Of a stretch of 40,508 nt of DNA, positions 16,334-24,315 are shown in pieces. A program made the translations under genes and the position numbers. The DNA comes from an uncultured Clostridia bacterium (GTDB taxonomy: Bacteria > Bacillota > Clostridia > Christensenellales > Borkfalkiaceae), in assembly GCA_947175515.1 (NCBI GenBank), contig CAMWNA010000006.1, forward strand, positions 1-40,508, in the 5' to 3' direction. The notes below the pieces were generated by a model that saw only the letters and a list, made by a program, of their open reading frames with translations, did not search any database and had not been told where the DNA came from. Positions within the stretch are counted from its first letter, which is position 1. Each line of letters opens with the position of its first letter.

Positions 16334-17134
16334 ATGCTTAAAAGAATTTTAAAGTACTTTACAAAACTGGAATGGACTCTGTGGCTGACGGGAATTATTA
16401 TAGTTACCGTCGGTTTTGCCGTAACGAAAGACAGAAGCGTGTTGTCCTTCTGCTCATCGCTTGCAGGAATTACCTGCGTAATGATTAACGCGAAGGGCAA
16501 CGTCGTCGGGCAGTTTGTAAGCGTTTTATTTAGCACTCTGTATGCGGTATACGCGTACACCCAGCACCTTTACGGAGAAATGATTATTTACTTCGCGCTT
16601 ATGGTCCCCATCCACGTGATTTCCATATTCACTTGGATAAGAAACAGATTCGACGGAAAAGCGCACGAGGTAAAAATAAACAAGCTGAAAGCGCTTGAAT
16701 ATATTTTAATGGTTATAGGCTCGGTTGCGGCTACGTTTGCGTTTTATTTTCTGCTTCGCGCACTGAATACCGATAACCTTATAGTCAGCACTATTTCATT
16801 AATCACAAGCCTTGCCGCGGCGTATTTAATGCTGAGAAGATGCGAATATTATTCCATTTGCTTTATTGCAAACGACGCGGTTTTAATAGTTCTGTGGTCA
16901 ATGAAAATTCCCTCGACCGGTTTAAGCGTTTTGCCGAGCGTCCTGTGTTTTTCGGTATTCCTTATAATCGACGGTTACAGCTTTTTAAGCTGGCGCAAAA
17001 TGAGAAAACGTCAAGCCGCCGCCACGCAGACGCGCGAGCAGGAAGCCGTATCCGAACCCGAAAATGCGGAGCGGTTTGAAAACGACGCTACCAAAGCAAC
17101 GGAACAGAATACAGAAGAAAGCTCTGCGGATTAA
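16334..17134 (+). CDS. pnuC: PnuC-type nicotinamide riboside/mononucleotide transporter
   Basis: This membrane protein probably imports a vitamin-like precursor by facilitated diffusion, most likely nicotinamide riboside or NMN. Seven or so hydrophobic helices are seen in residues 10-220, and the segment SLAGITCVMINAKGN followed by YAVYAYTQHLYGE and FTWIRNR is the typical PnuC core. The C-terminal roughly 45 residues form a Glu/Ala-rich, charged cytoplasmic tail beyond the usual family length. ATG 16334 follows AAAGG at spacing 7. It is monocistronic and ends at a strong terminator. With nadA in the window, both de novo and salvage NAD routes are represented. PnuT (thiamine) relatives look similar, so the substrate is not certain. 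Confidence 0.82.
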   Translation: MLKRILKYFTKLEWTLWLTGIIIVTVGFAVTKDRSVLSFCSSLAGITCVMINAKGNVVGQFVSVLFSTLYAVYAYTQHLYGEMIIYFALMVPIHVISIFTWIRNRFDGKAHEVKINKLKALEYILMVIGSVAATFAFYFLLRALNTDNLIVSTISLITSLAAAYLMLRRCEYYSICFIANDAVLIVLWSMKIPSTGLSVLPSVLCFSVFLIIDGYSFLSWRKMRKRQAAATQTREQEAVSEPENAERFENDATKATEQNTEESSAD

Positions 17135-17147
17135 AGGAAAGAATAAA

Positions 17148-17187
17148 AAGCCGCGCACGGTACAACCGTGCGCGGCTTAATTTTTTA
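17148..17187. terminator. Terminator between pnuC and the MBG lipoprotein gene
   Basis: A perfect 13-bp stem (AAGCCGCGCACGG with its complement, 17148-17160 and 17166-17178) has a 5-base loop and is followed on plus by AATTTTTT. It lies between convergent genes. Confidence 0.9.
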
Positions 17188-17194
17188 ACTGATT

Positions 17195-19024
17195 TTAATT
17201 GCTGAAATACGAATCGGCCGTACCGACATAGCCGTCGATTTCCGAATAGGTAACCTGTGTTTTTATGGCATTAAAGGTTGTTTGAATAGAAGAATAATCC
17301 GCTTCTATCTTTGACTTGTTCGCCGCGGAAATCACGGGCGCAGTTGTAAATTCGTTCGGGTTCTTTTCAAGCACCATTGAACCGAAGTTCGCAGCGTCAG
17401 ACTTCTGCACGAAAATCATAGGTATTTCGGCTTTGACCTTGTCATACTTAACTTCGCCGTTTTCCGTTACCGCCTGAACGTACCAGACGTCCTTCATTTC
17501 AATATCGAACTTACGCGAGGTTTCAACCATTGCTATTTTATTGCGCACCACTTCGAATGAGGCAGAGCCGCCGTTTACGTAAACGGTATCCGCGTTCATA
17601 CCGTTTTTCACATCTTGAACTTTAACGGAGTTAAAACCGCTTACGTCGCCGAGCATAAACCAAAGCGTATCATAGTCGGCTGTTTTTACCGTTTCCTGCA
17701 CTTCGCCGCCGAGGAATTTACCCGTAAGAGAGTCGTATACCTCTTCATATCCGTTTATAATCAAGTCGTCGCTTTCACGCTTGTTTGACATAATAACGGT
17801 CTTAACGGCATTGCTTGATATAACCGCCGACGTCTTAAGCGCCGTGTTTTCCGTACCGAGATATTCGTACATATATCCCGTAACCGCGGAACCGCTCCTT
17901 ACAAACTCAATTTGACGAAGCTCGCCTACGCCGTTTATCGTGGCTTTAATTGCAAGCTTCAGTCGGTTTTCGGAATATCCGTATTTAAGCGCAACGCCGC
18001 CGGTTATCTGTATTCTGCCCGTACGCTCACCCGTTTCGCCGTCGTAGCCGAGCTCGATTGAAACGGTTGAGTTGCCTGCAAGCAGCTTACTATGTTCGCC
18101 GTCAAGAGTAATCTTGAATTTGAATCCGCCTGCTTCACCCGAAAACTCTTTGTAATTGTCGGGATTTTTATTTATGTAGCTTTGATACAAGTCTGCAATG
18201 GTCGTGCCGACTGCGGTAACCTTATCAACGTAACCCAAAGCCGTAGCCGCATAACCCAAGCTGTCGTATAAGACGTTCATCTGTTTGCCTATTGCCTTTG
18301 TTCCTATCGCGCCGGAATTCACAAACGAAGTGAAGTCGGTTGCAGGCATATTCGCGTAAGCCATGTTTTCAAGCTTCAACGCCTCGGGCATAAAGCTCCA
18401 AGGGTCGGGCTTGTTTACAAGCGCGTTTACGATATTCTTCGCCGTATCAACCGCGACCTGAACTTTCGTCTTTATAGTAAGCGTTGCGGTCAGCGTCAGC
18501 GTTTCATAATTTTTATTGGTCAGCGTAGCTTTAACCTCGTACACGCCCGCGTCGGTTTTATTATTATTTTCGTAAGTTACGCTTGTGCCTTGCGGAAGAG
18601 TGCCTGCAACTTCTATCTTATGTGGCTGCTTATCAGCGATAAATTCCTTATCCTCAAATGTAATCCCCGTGAACTGCGCCTTGACAATTTTAAGATTTGC
18701 AGCAAGATTTAAGGTTTTGTAGCCGTTTTTGTAAACGGCGGCGGTCACGGTGTATTCGCCCGCATCCGTCTTACCGTTGCCGGTGTAATCGACGGTAGCG
18801 CCCTCAGGCAAAACGCCCGAAATTGCAAGCGACTGAGCCTGTCCGTTATAAGTTACGGTTTTATCCGCAAGCGAAATCCCCGTAAAGGTTTTAAGCCCTT
18901 GTTCGGGTTGCTGTTGTTCGTTGCCGTCCGTCTTGCCGTCTTCCGAGCCGCCGCACGCACCGAGCGTTACGCCTGCGGTTACGGTCATAACAGCCGATAA
19001 AAGAAACGCTAAAAGTTTTTTCAT
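17195..19024 (-). CDS. MBG-repeat surface lipoprotein of unknown function
   Basis: This is a predicted lipoprotein: the signal peptide ends at the lipobox LGAC with Cys24, followed by a Gly/Asp/Gln linker. Two MBG-type Ig-like repeats (about residues 45-115 and 117-188) each carry a VxYENNxKTDAGxYxVxA pattern. Residues 190-609 are not recognised; this part looks like a secreted mixed alpha/beta domain with KITLDGEHSKLLAGN-type strands. ATG 19024 has an AAGGAG site and lies 28 bases after the XRE-membrane regulator, so the two are cotranscribed. The partner suggests envelope sensing or regulated expression of a surface protein; no enzymatic motif was found. Confidence 0.75.
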   Translation of the reverse strand: MKKLLAFLLSAVMTVTAGVTLGACGGSEDGKTDGNEQQQPEQGLKTFTGISLADKTVTYNGQAQSLAISGVLPEGATVDYTGNGKTDAGEYTVTAAVYKNGYKTLNLAANLKIVKAQFTGITFEDKEFIADKQPHKIEVAGTLPQGTSVTYENNNKTDAGVYEVKATLTNKNYETLTLTATLTIKTKVQVAVDTAKNIVNALVNKPDPWSFMPEALKLENMAYANMPATDFTSFVNSGAIGTKAIGKQMNVLYDSLGYAATALGYVDKVTAVGTTIADLYQSYINKNPDNYKEFSGEAGGFKFKITLDGEHSKLLAGNSTVSIELGYDGETGERTGRIQITGGVALKYGYSENRLKLAIKATINGVGELRQIEFVRSGSAVTGYMYEYLGTENTALKTSAVISSNAVKTVIMSNKRESDDLIINGYEEVYDSLTGKFLGGEVQETVKTADYDTLWFMLGDVSGFNSVKVQDVKNGMNADTVYVNGGSASFEVVRNKIAMVETSRKFDIEMKDVWYVQAVTENGEVKYDKVKAEIPMIFVQKSDAANFGSMVLEKNPNEFTTAPVISAANKSKIEADYSSIQTTFNAIKTQVTYSEIDGYVGTADSYFSN

Positions 19025-19052
19025 AATTTATCTCCTTGAATTAAAGCTGTTT

Positions 19053-19889
19053 TTAAAGCACTCCGCCCCTGTTGAGCTTTATCAGCTGGGGAAGGAATGA
19101 GAACGGCGAAATTATAAACGCCGCTATGAACGTTAACAGAGTGAACAGAATAAGGCAAACGAATTTCAGAAGCATAAACAGAATTTTAACTGCGATTAAA
19201 AAAATTATTCCGTCCAGATCGAGCGTAAAAATTACCCCCGGAGTACCTATAATATGAACGCCGAACAGCGCAACCTCCAAAACCGTGCCGTTCCAGAACA
19301 TCTGAGATATGAACGTAAATGCGAACAACAGGAACACTGCATACGCGCCCAAGCCTATCCACGAAAACTTTGTTTTGCCAGTACCCCAAACAACGCTTAT
19401 TGTTATTATAAGCGCCAGACACACGCAAGCCGCAACAATTAGTCCGACGTTACGCCACTTCTTATTGTGGGCTATATCGTACTGCTTTGCCCTTTCGCGT
19501 TTGTTCTCTTCTTCCTCCGCCGCGCGGCGGATTTCCTCCGCTTTCCTTTCCGTGCAGGCTTTGCAGATTAATGCAGGCGAGGTTTGGGCTTCTTCGCCCT
19601 CGTTTACAACCTTTCCGCATACCGTGCAAACACCCAGCATTCTTGGCTGTGCAACCGCGGCTGCAGTTGCCGCCGTTTCCTCCGCAGGCTGGTAGTCGCC
19701 GTCGCCGAAGTATTCCAAAGGAACGCCGAACAGCTTTGAAATTTTTGACATCGTTGCGAAATCCGGCAGGGATTCTCCGCGCTCCCACTTGGACACAGCC
19801 TGAAACGTAACGTTCAGTTCGCTGCCAAGCTCCGCTTGCGTCATACCCCTCGATTTTCTGAGCGCAGCGATTTTTTCACCGTACTCCAT
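19053..19889 (-). CDS. XRE-family HTH regulator fused to a zinc ribbon and membrane helices
   Basis: This is a DNA-binding protein that appears membrane-bound. Residues 5-60 are a Cro/CI-type helix-turn-helix (KSRGMTQAELGSEL, FQAVSKWERGES). A four-cysteine zinc-ribbon-like segment follows (C88, C91, C109, C112), then a charged, probably coiled-coil stretch (residues 113-140) and about four transmembrane helices to the C-terminus (residues 147-265). ATG 19889 follows AAGGAGG. It is the first gene of a two-gene operon with the MBG lipoprotein. Repeated GTTGAA elements and a TTGAATAATTCAA palindrome at its promoter suggest autoregulation. The signal it responds to is unknown. Confidence 0.8.
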   Translation of the reverse strand: MEYGEKIAALRKSRGMTQAELGSELNVTFQAVSKWERGESLPDFATMSKISKLFGVPLEYFGDGDYQPAEETAATAAAVAQPRMLGVCTVCGKVVNEGEEAQTSPALICKACTERKAEEIRRAAEEEENKRERAKQYDIAHNKKWRNVGLIVAACVCLALIITISVVWGTGKTKFSWIGLGAYAVFLLFAFTFISQMFWNGTVLEVALFGVHIIGTPGVIFTLDLDGIIFLIAVKILFMLLKFVCLILFTLLTFIAAFIISPFSFLPQLIKLNRGGVL

Positions 19890-19934
19890 ATTTATTTATA
19901 TCCTCCTTAAATGCTCGCTTTATTTTCTGAATTT

Positions 19935-19962
19935 ATTATATCATTTCAGTTGAATAATTCAA
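19935..19962 (-). promoter_or_regulatory. Promoter of the XRE regulator operon, with palindromic -35
   Basis: The -35 is TTGAAT (19957-19962) and the -10 is TATAAT (19935-19940), with a 16-base spacer and a TGN extended -10. The -35 lies inside the palindrome TTGAATAATTCAA (19950-19962). Confidence 0.6.
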
Positions 19963-20099
19963 AGTACCTTGACTAAACGGTCAGTTGAATTTGCCGTAAG
20001 TTTGGTTGAATTGCGATTTTTTTAAGAATTTTCGTCCTTTTTGATGCAACCTGAACTTTTGGAAACTAAACGGAATAAATATTTCTACGGTTGGTTGAA
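19949..20099. repeat. Four GTTGAA elements upstream of the XRE regulator
   Basis: GTTGAA occurs at 19949-19954, 19984-19989, 20005-20010 and 20094-20099, all in the same orientation. The first two are preceded by CA and the last two by TG. The middle pair are 21 bases apart, two helical turns. They may be binding sites of the XRE protein. The rest of the 268-base gap holds no gene. Confidence 0.45.
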
Positions 20100-20104
20100 A
20101 TAAT

Positions 20105-20135
20105 AAAAAACGCAATCTGAACGAATGCGTTTTTT
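20105..20135 (-). terminator. Terminator of the fructan operon
   Basis: AAAAAACGCA pairs with TGCGTTTTTT around an 11-base loop, and on minus the stem is followed by further A/T-rich sequence. It begins 22 bases after the stop of the last GH32 gene. Confidence 0.8.
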
Positions 20136-20157
20136 ATGTATACGTAAGATAATTTTT

Positions 20158-21519
20158 TCAGTTTTCCATACTCATACTGTCGCTAACGTCGCAGCGTTTA
20201 TAAATGCACGAATCCGCGTCCGCCGAAAACTTTATCGCGTCAGCGGAAAAATCGGGGCAAATAACGGAAGACAGCGCCCTGCCGTCCGCAAAGATTTCAA
20301 CCGAATACAAATCAAGCACAACCGTAATTTTATGTTTTTTCCGCTCGTCGACGGGCATTTTCCTTATGCCTGCAACAGAAAGCGCGTCCGTCTCTTTTCC
20401 CTTTATGGGCGCACCCGAAACCGAGCGGTCGAACGTAAGCTCGCCGTCGGCAACCGTAATCAGCGTATACGCGCCGCCGCCTGCCCGAAGCTTCAGCTCC
20501 AGCCGCCTTAAGTTTTCCACTTCGATTTCAATTACCCCGTTAACCGCGCGGTCTGAAACCTCCGCCGCGTTAAACGTTACCGCGTTTCGCCCCTTATACA
20601 ACGGCTCCTGCCACAGCCTGCCTTCCTTGACGCTCAGTTTTCTGGGAACGGTAAGCATTCCTGCAAAACCGTATTTCGAATATGGAACGTTTCTGTCCCA
20701 CATATTCAGCCAGCCTATCATTACGGGCGTATCTTTAAATATCTGGGCGGCGTAAAAATCAAAGCCGTAATCTATAATATCGCTTTCACCGAAGGTATGC
20801 GTATGCGCAGCGCAGTCAAGCTTGCCCAGCCTGTAAAAAGTACTGTGTTCGTTTAAATGCTTTGACCCAACGGCAGGCTGAAACTGTTCGCAATAAGTCA
20901 GCAAACCCAAATCTTTATTATAGTCGGGGCACTCTATCATTATTCCTCCGCTGTCAGTCCCGAACAAATCAAACACGAACTTCCACTCAAACATATCTTC
21001 GGACGAAAACAACAGAATCCTTCCCCTGCCGTCTCTTCTGCGCGCCGCTACCAGACAGTAGATAACATCCCCCTCTATAAATAACTTAGGGTCGCGGAAA
21101 TCGCATGGTGAATACTCCGCCGGCAGCTCCTTTTCGCCTATTACTATACCGTGCTTAGTGAAATGAACTCCGTCCTTTGAGGAAGCTATTGCCTGCAGCT
21201 GTCTGATATTTTCGCCGCCTCCGTTTTCCTTATAGCTCGTATACATCAGCCAAAGGCGGTCTTTCCAGACGACTGCCGTGCCTGAAAAGCATCCGTCGTC
21301 CTGTTCGTCGGGGAAAAGCGCCACAGGCAGACGTTCCCAGTTGAGAAGGTCACGGCTTTTAACGTGCCCCCAATGCATAGGTCCCCAATAAACGTTGCTT
21401 GAATAATACTGAAAAAATACGTGGTATTCGTCCTTGAACTTTACCAATCCGTTGGGGTCGTTTATCCAACCCATTTGTCCCGTAATGTGAAAATCCGGTC
21501 TTAAATTTTGTTCGCTCAT
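20158..21519 (-). CDS. Cytoplasmic GH32 beta-fructosidase
   Basis: This enzyme probably hydrolyses imported fructo-oligosaccharides, sucrose or sucrose-6-phosphate in the cytoplasm; no signal peptide is present. All three GH32 catalytic residues are canonical: nucleophile D21 (WINDPNG), transition-state stabiliser D143 (FRDPK) and acid/base E196 (ECPD). The five-bladed propeller covers about residues 1-300 and the C-terminal beta-sandwich residues 310-450. The 453-residue length is typical of ScrB/SacA-type enzymes. The start is ATG 21519 with a weak AGAG site just below an 11-bp hairpin. It is the last gene of the fructan operon. With a fructokinase but no PTS present, an unphosphorylated oligosaccharide substrate is more likely than sucrose-6-phosphate. 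Confidence 0.9.
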   Translation of the reverse strand: MSEQNLRPDFHITGQMGWINDPNGLVKFKDEYHVFFQYYSSNVYWGPMHWGHVKSRDLLNWERLPVALFPDEQDDGCFSGTAVVWKDRLWLMYTSYKENGGGENIRQLQAIASSKDGVHFTKHGIVIGEKELPAEYSPCDFRDPKLFIEGDVIYCLVAARRRDGRGRILLFSSEDMFEWKFVFDLFGTDSGGIMIECPDYNKDLGLLTYCEQFQPAVGSKHLNEHSTFYRLGKLDCAAHTHTFGESDIIDYGFDFYAAQIFKDTPVMIGWLNMWDRNVPYSKYGFAGMLTVPRKLSVKEGRLWQEPLYKGRNAVTFNAAEVSDRAVNGVIEIEVENLRRLELKLRAGGGAYTLITVADGELTFDRSVSGAPIKGKETDALSVAGIRKMPVDERKKHKITVVLDLYSVEIFADGRALSSVICPDFSADAIKFSADADSCIYKRCDVSDSMSMEN

Positions 21520-21534
21520 AATTTTCTCTGTTTT

Positions 21535-21560
21535 TCCGCTCCGCAGTTTTGCGGAGCGGA
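21535..21560. promoter_or_regulatory. Stable hairpin in the leader of the cytoplasmic GH32 gene
   Basis: An 11-bp perfect stem (TCCGCTCCGCA/TGCGGAGCGGA) has a 4-base loop. On the minus strand it is followed by AAAAACAGAG, not a T-run, so it is not a standard terminator. It ends 15 bases before the start codon and may affect mRNA stability or translation of the last gene. Confidence 0.5.
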
Positions 21561-21579
21561 TTCATGATTTTATAAAAGT

Positions 21580-24261
21580 TTATTTTTTGTTCGTTGCTTT
21601 TGTGAAATCGGTTCCGTCGGGTTCAGCCGCATAGTCCGTTTTAAAGCTGTCAACGATAACCACTCCATAATCTGTTGAAGCTTCATCCACTACTTTTATC
21701 TGAATCTTCCTTCCTGCGGCTATGCCGTCCTCTATAAGATTGACTTTATAGCCGTACATTTCCCAGCCGTTATTCGGCCAAGCGCCTACGAATTTTTCGT
21801 TTACGTATCTTGCGAGCTCCTCGCCGGTTTCGGCGTCAACTACCGCAACGTAGCTTTCTGCGCTATTGCCTCCGAGCTTGAAGGTCATCCAGCCGCTTTC
21901 CGACACGGTAAATACCGAGCTTAACAAATAACCTTTCGACCCCTCGGCGCCGTTCTGGAAAAACAACCCGTCGTTATTGTAAGAATTTTGGTTGTTTTTA
22001 TCGCCCCAAGTTTCGTCACCAGTTTGGCTTATGAACCCGAACGCACCGCCGTTATCTTCCGTAGTCACGAGAAGCCAGCCGCTCAGTCCGTCGTCGAAGC
22101 CGCCGTTTTTGACGGCGTTACCGATATTAACGTTGTACTGTGACGGCGTTATTTCTATTGCGTTTTCGGGCTCTGCAGTATAGTAAGTTACTATTGAATC
22201 AGCCACAACTAAGCCCCAGCCTACTTCGGCCCCGTCGAATATTTCAATATAGCACTTCATATCGGCTTGCATACCGGTAAACTTGAATTTGTAGTTATCA
22301 AGTCTGCCGTCAAAGCCTCTGTTCAGGTTATTGAACTCTGCCAAAACCATACCGTCGTCGGCGCTGCGTACCCGTATTCCGCATAGAGCGTTATGCGCGC
22401 CGCCGAGCATAAAGGATATCCATCCGTTTTGCTGCAAAGTGAAATTGCTGCTGCGCAGCGTTCCTCTGCCGGCTTCCTGATTGTTGCCCGCCGTAGTTTC
22501 TATGCCCGTGAACAGATAGTTGCCCTGTTTGTTGAAAACGTTTTCGGGATTGTTCCAATAATAATCCGCGTTCTCCACGCGCCCGAAGTCGCTGCTGCCG
22601 TCGGCTACGGTATACGTCCAGCCCGTCAAATCGCCCGTTTCAAAACCGCCGTTTAAAATGTAATAGTCTGTAATGAGCACCGTTACCTTAAACGACGAGG
22701 TCTCCGTTTCGCCGTTGGCGCTGTCAGTCGCCGTTACGTTCACTGTTATCTCGTGTTCGCCGTTAGCGATGCCGTTTGCCGCCGTATAAGTTAACACTCC
22801 GTCCTTAACCGTAACTCCTTCGGCGGAATATTCGTAAGTGAAAGTATCCGCACCCTCGCACTTAATTTGCGCAGTGCCTTCAAGCGACAAGCCCTTATCT
22901 AGGCTTATATTCAAATCCTCGAAAACAGGCGCGGCATTTTTAACGGTAACGTTGAAAGTAACGTCAATATTTTTACAGGTCAGCGTAACGACCGTCTTGC
23001 CTGCCGCCGCCGCGGTTATAGTCACCACTCCGCCGCTTTCGCCTACGCTAGCCACGCCGTTGTCCGACGAAGAAACGGAAACGGGATTGCCGTTAGTCGT
23101 TATGTAATCGGCCACGTTTATAGAAAAATTCTCGTCGGCGAGATAGATTGATTTATTTTCGCCTTCTTTTATTTTAACGGGCTCTTCTTCGGGAATATCC
23201 TCAATTACCGCCACGATAGCCACAGGTCCCGTAACGGTTACCGTCGTGCCTACGGAAACTTTTTCCTGACCTACCAGCCAACCGGTAAGCATTTTACCTT
23301 CGGGTATTTCGGAAGTGTGTTTATCCGCCGAAAGCACAATCTGAGTGCCGTGCTCCAATTGTCGTTCAACACCGTCTATAGACACCGCGTACTTTTTATT
23401 GACGAAAACCGAGCTTACAGTAACGTTGCCCGATACGATAATTTTATCGCCTGCCGCGTAAGAGTTGCCGTTCACGAGCCAACCGGAAAATTCTTTCCCT
23501 TCCTCGGGCGTGCCGGAGTATTCGGGAAGAATAAATTCTCCGCCCTCTTCAACGCGCGTTTCCTCTCCGTCGACGGATACAATATAATAAACCGTTTCAG
23601 AACCGTCGGTCACAAAAACCGTTACTTTGAAATTATAAGTTTCGTTTTCACCGTCGATGCGTTTTGCCTCTACTAAGATTTCAAACGTTCCGGCTTGGCT
23701 TGCGGTAAATTTAAGTATGCCGCGGACGTCGTCAATCTCGGCACCGGATACGGGAGCCGCCAGCGAATATTCAAAAGACAAGCCGTCGCCGCCGCTTTTG
23801 GGCGCCAGCTGAACTTCCGTGTATTCCGCTTTACTTAAATTAAGGCTTGCTTTAATATCCCCGAACACGACATCGGGAATTACTGCGTCATTTGCTTCCA
23901 CCTTAACGGAAAATGCCAGTTCGACATCGCCGCAGACTATCTTCACGATAGAAGTGCCCTCCGCAACCGCCTTGACGGTAACCACGCCTTCCGCAAGAGT
24001 CGCCGTCGCTACTTCCTGTCTGGAAGAAGTCACCGTAACTTCGTGTCCCTTTACCGTAAGGTATTCGCTGACCGTAATTTCCGTTTGTCCGCCCGCCTTT
24101 AAAGTTACGTTTTCAATATCCTTAATCTTTACAGGTTTATTTTCCGTTTGAGTCTTATGCGAGTCGTCGCCGGAATCCGAACAGCCCGAAATCACGGCGG
24201 GAATTGCACACACCATACAGGCAGATAATAAAAACGCCAACACTTTTTTAGATTTTTTCAT
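21580..24261 (-). CDS. Large surface lipoprotein with Ig-like domains and two NGGFETG-type modules
   Basis: This is a non-enzymatic cell-surface protein, probably for glycan binding. The lipobox is ISGC with Cys27. In order: BIG2-like Ig domain (about 45-120), cadherin-like domain (125-215), two InlB-type repeats (220-365, FSGWLVNGNSYAAGD pattern), second BIG2-like domain (370-450), second cadherin-like domain (455-530), then two jelly-roll-like modules starting NGGFETGDL (about 536) and NGGFDDGL (about 717). The frame extends to 24309, but AAGGGG before ATG 24261 fixes the start at MKKSKK. It sits 55 bases after the five-module lipoprotein, and a 261-bp stretch (22400-22660) is identical to that gene. 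No catalytic motif is visible; levan or inulin binding is inferred from the operon. Confidence 0.8.
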   Translation of the reverse strand: MKKSKKVLAFLLSACMVCAIPAVISGCSDSGDDSHKTQTENKPVKIKDIENVTLKAGGQTEITVSEYLTVKGHEVTVTSSRQEVATATLAEGVVTVKAVAEGTSIVKIVCGDVELAFSVKVEANDAVIPDVVFGDIKASLNLSKAEYTEVQLAPKSGGDGLSFEYSLAAPVSGAEIDDVRGILKFTASQAGTFEILVEAKRIDGENETYNFKVTVFVTDGSETVYYIVSVDGEETRVEEGGEFILPEYSGTPEEGKEFSGWLVNGNSYAAGDKIIVSGNVTVSSVFVNKKYAVSIDGVERQLEHGTQIVLSADKHTSEIPEGKMLTGWLVGQEKVSVGTTVTVTGPVAIVAVIEDIPEEEPVKIKEGENKSIYLADENFSINVADYITTNGNPVSVSSSDNGVASVGESGGVVTITAAAAGKTVVTLTCKNIDVTFNVTVKNAAPVFEDLNISLDKGLSLEGTAQIKCEGADTFTYEYSAEGVTVKDGVLTYTAANGIANGEHEITVNVTATDSANGETETSSFKVTVLITDYYILNGGFETGDLTGWTYTVADGSSDFGRVENADYYWNNPENVFNKQGNYLFTGIETTAGNNQEAGRGTLRSSNFTLQQNGWISFMLGGAHNALCGIRVRSADDGMVLAEFNNLNRGFDGRLDNYKFKFTGMQADMKCYIEIFDGAEVGWGLVVADSIVTYYTAEPENAIEITPSQYNVNIGNAVKNGGFDDGLSGWLLVTTEDNGGAFGFISQTGDETWGDKNNQNSYNNDGLFFQNGAEGSKGYLLSSVFTVSESGWMTFKLGGNSAESYVAVVDAETGEELARYVNEKFVGAWPNNGWEMYGYKVNLIEDGIAAGRKIQIKVVDEASTDYGVVIVDSFKTDYAAEPDGTDFTKATNKK
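22400..22660. repeat. 261-bp perfect direct repeat, copy A
   Basis: By eye it is identical over its whole length to 24584-24844, an offset of 2184 bases. It encodes the first half of the first NGGFETG module of the lipoprotein at 21580-24261. Sequence on both sides diverges sharply. Confidence 0.9.
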
Positions 24262-24315
24262 AATTTTCCCCTTAAAAATTATTTTATTATTCAGTGCGGT
24301 AAACCGCATCGTTTT

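Noticed and set aside
24295-24308. Palindrome TGCGGTAAACCGCA between the two large lipoprotein genes as a terminator
   Set aside because: Only six pairs with a two-base centre and no T-run after it; the operon continues.
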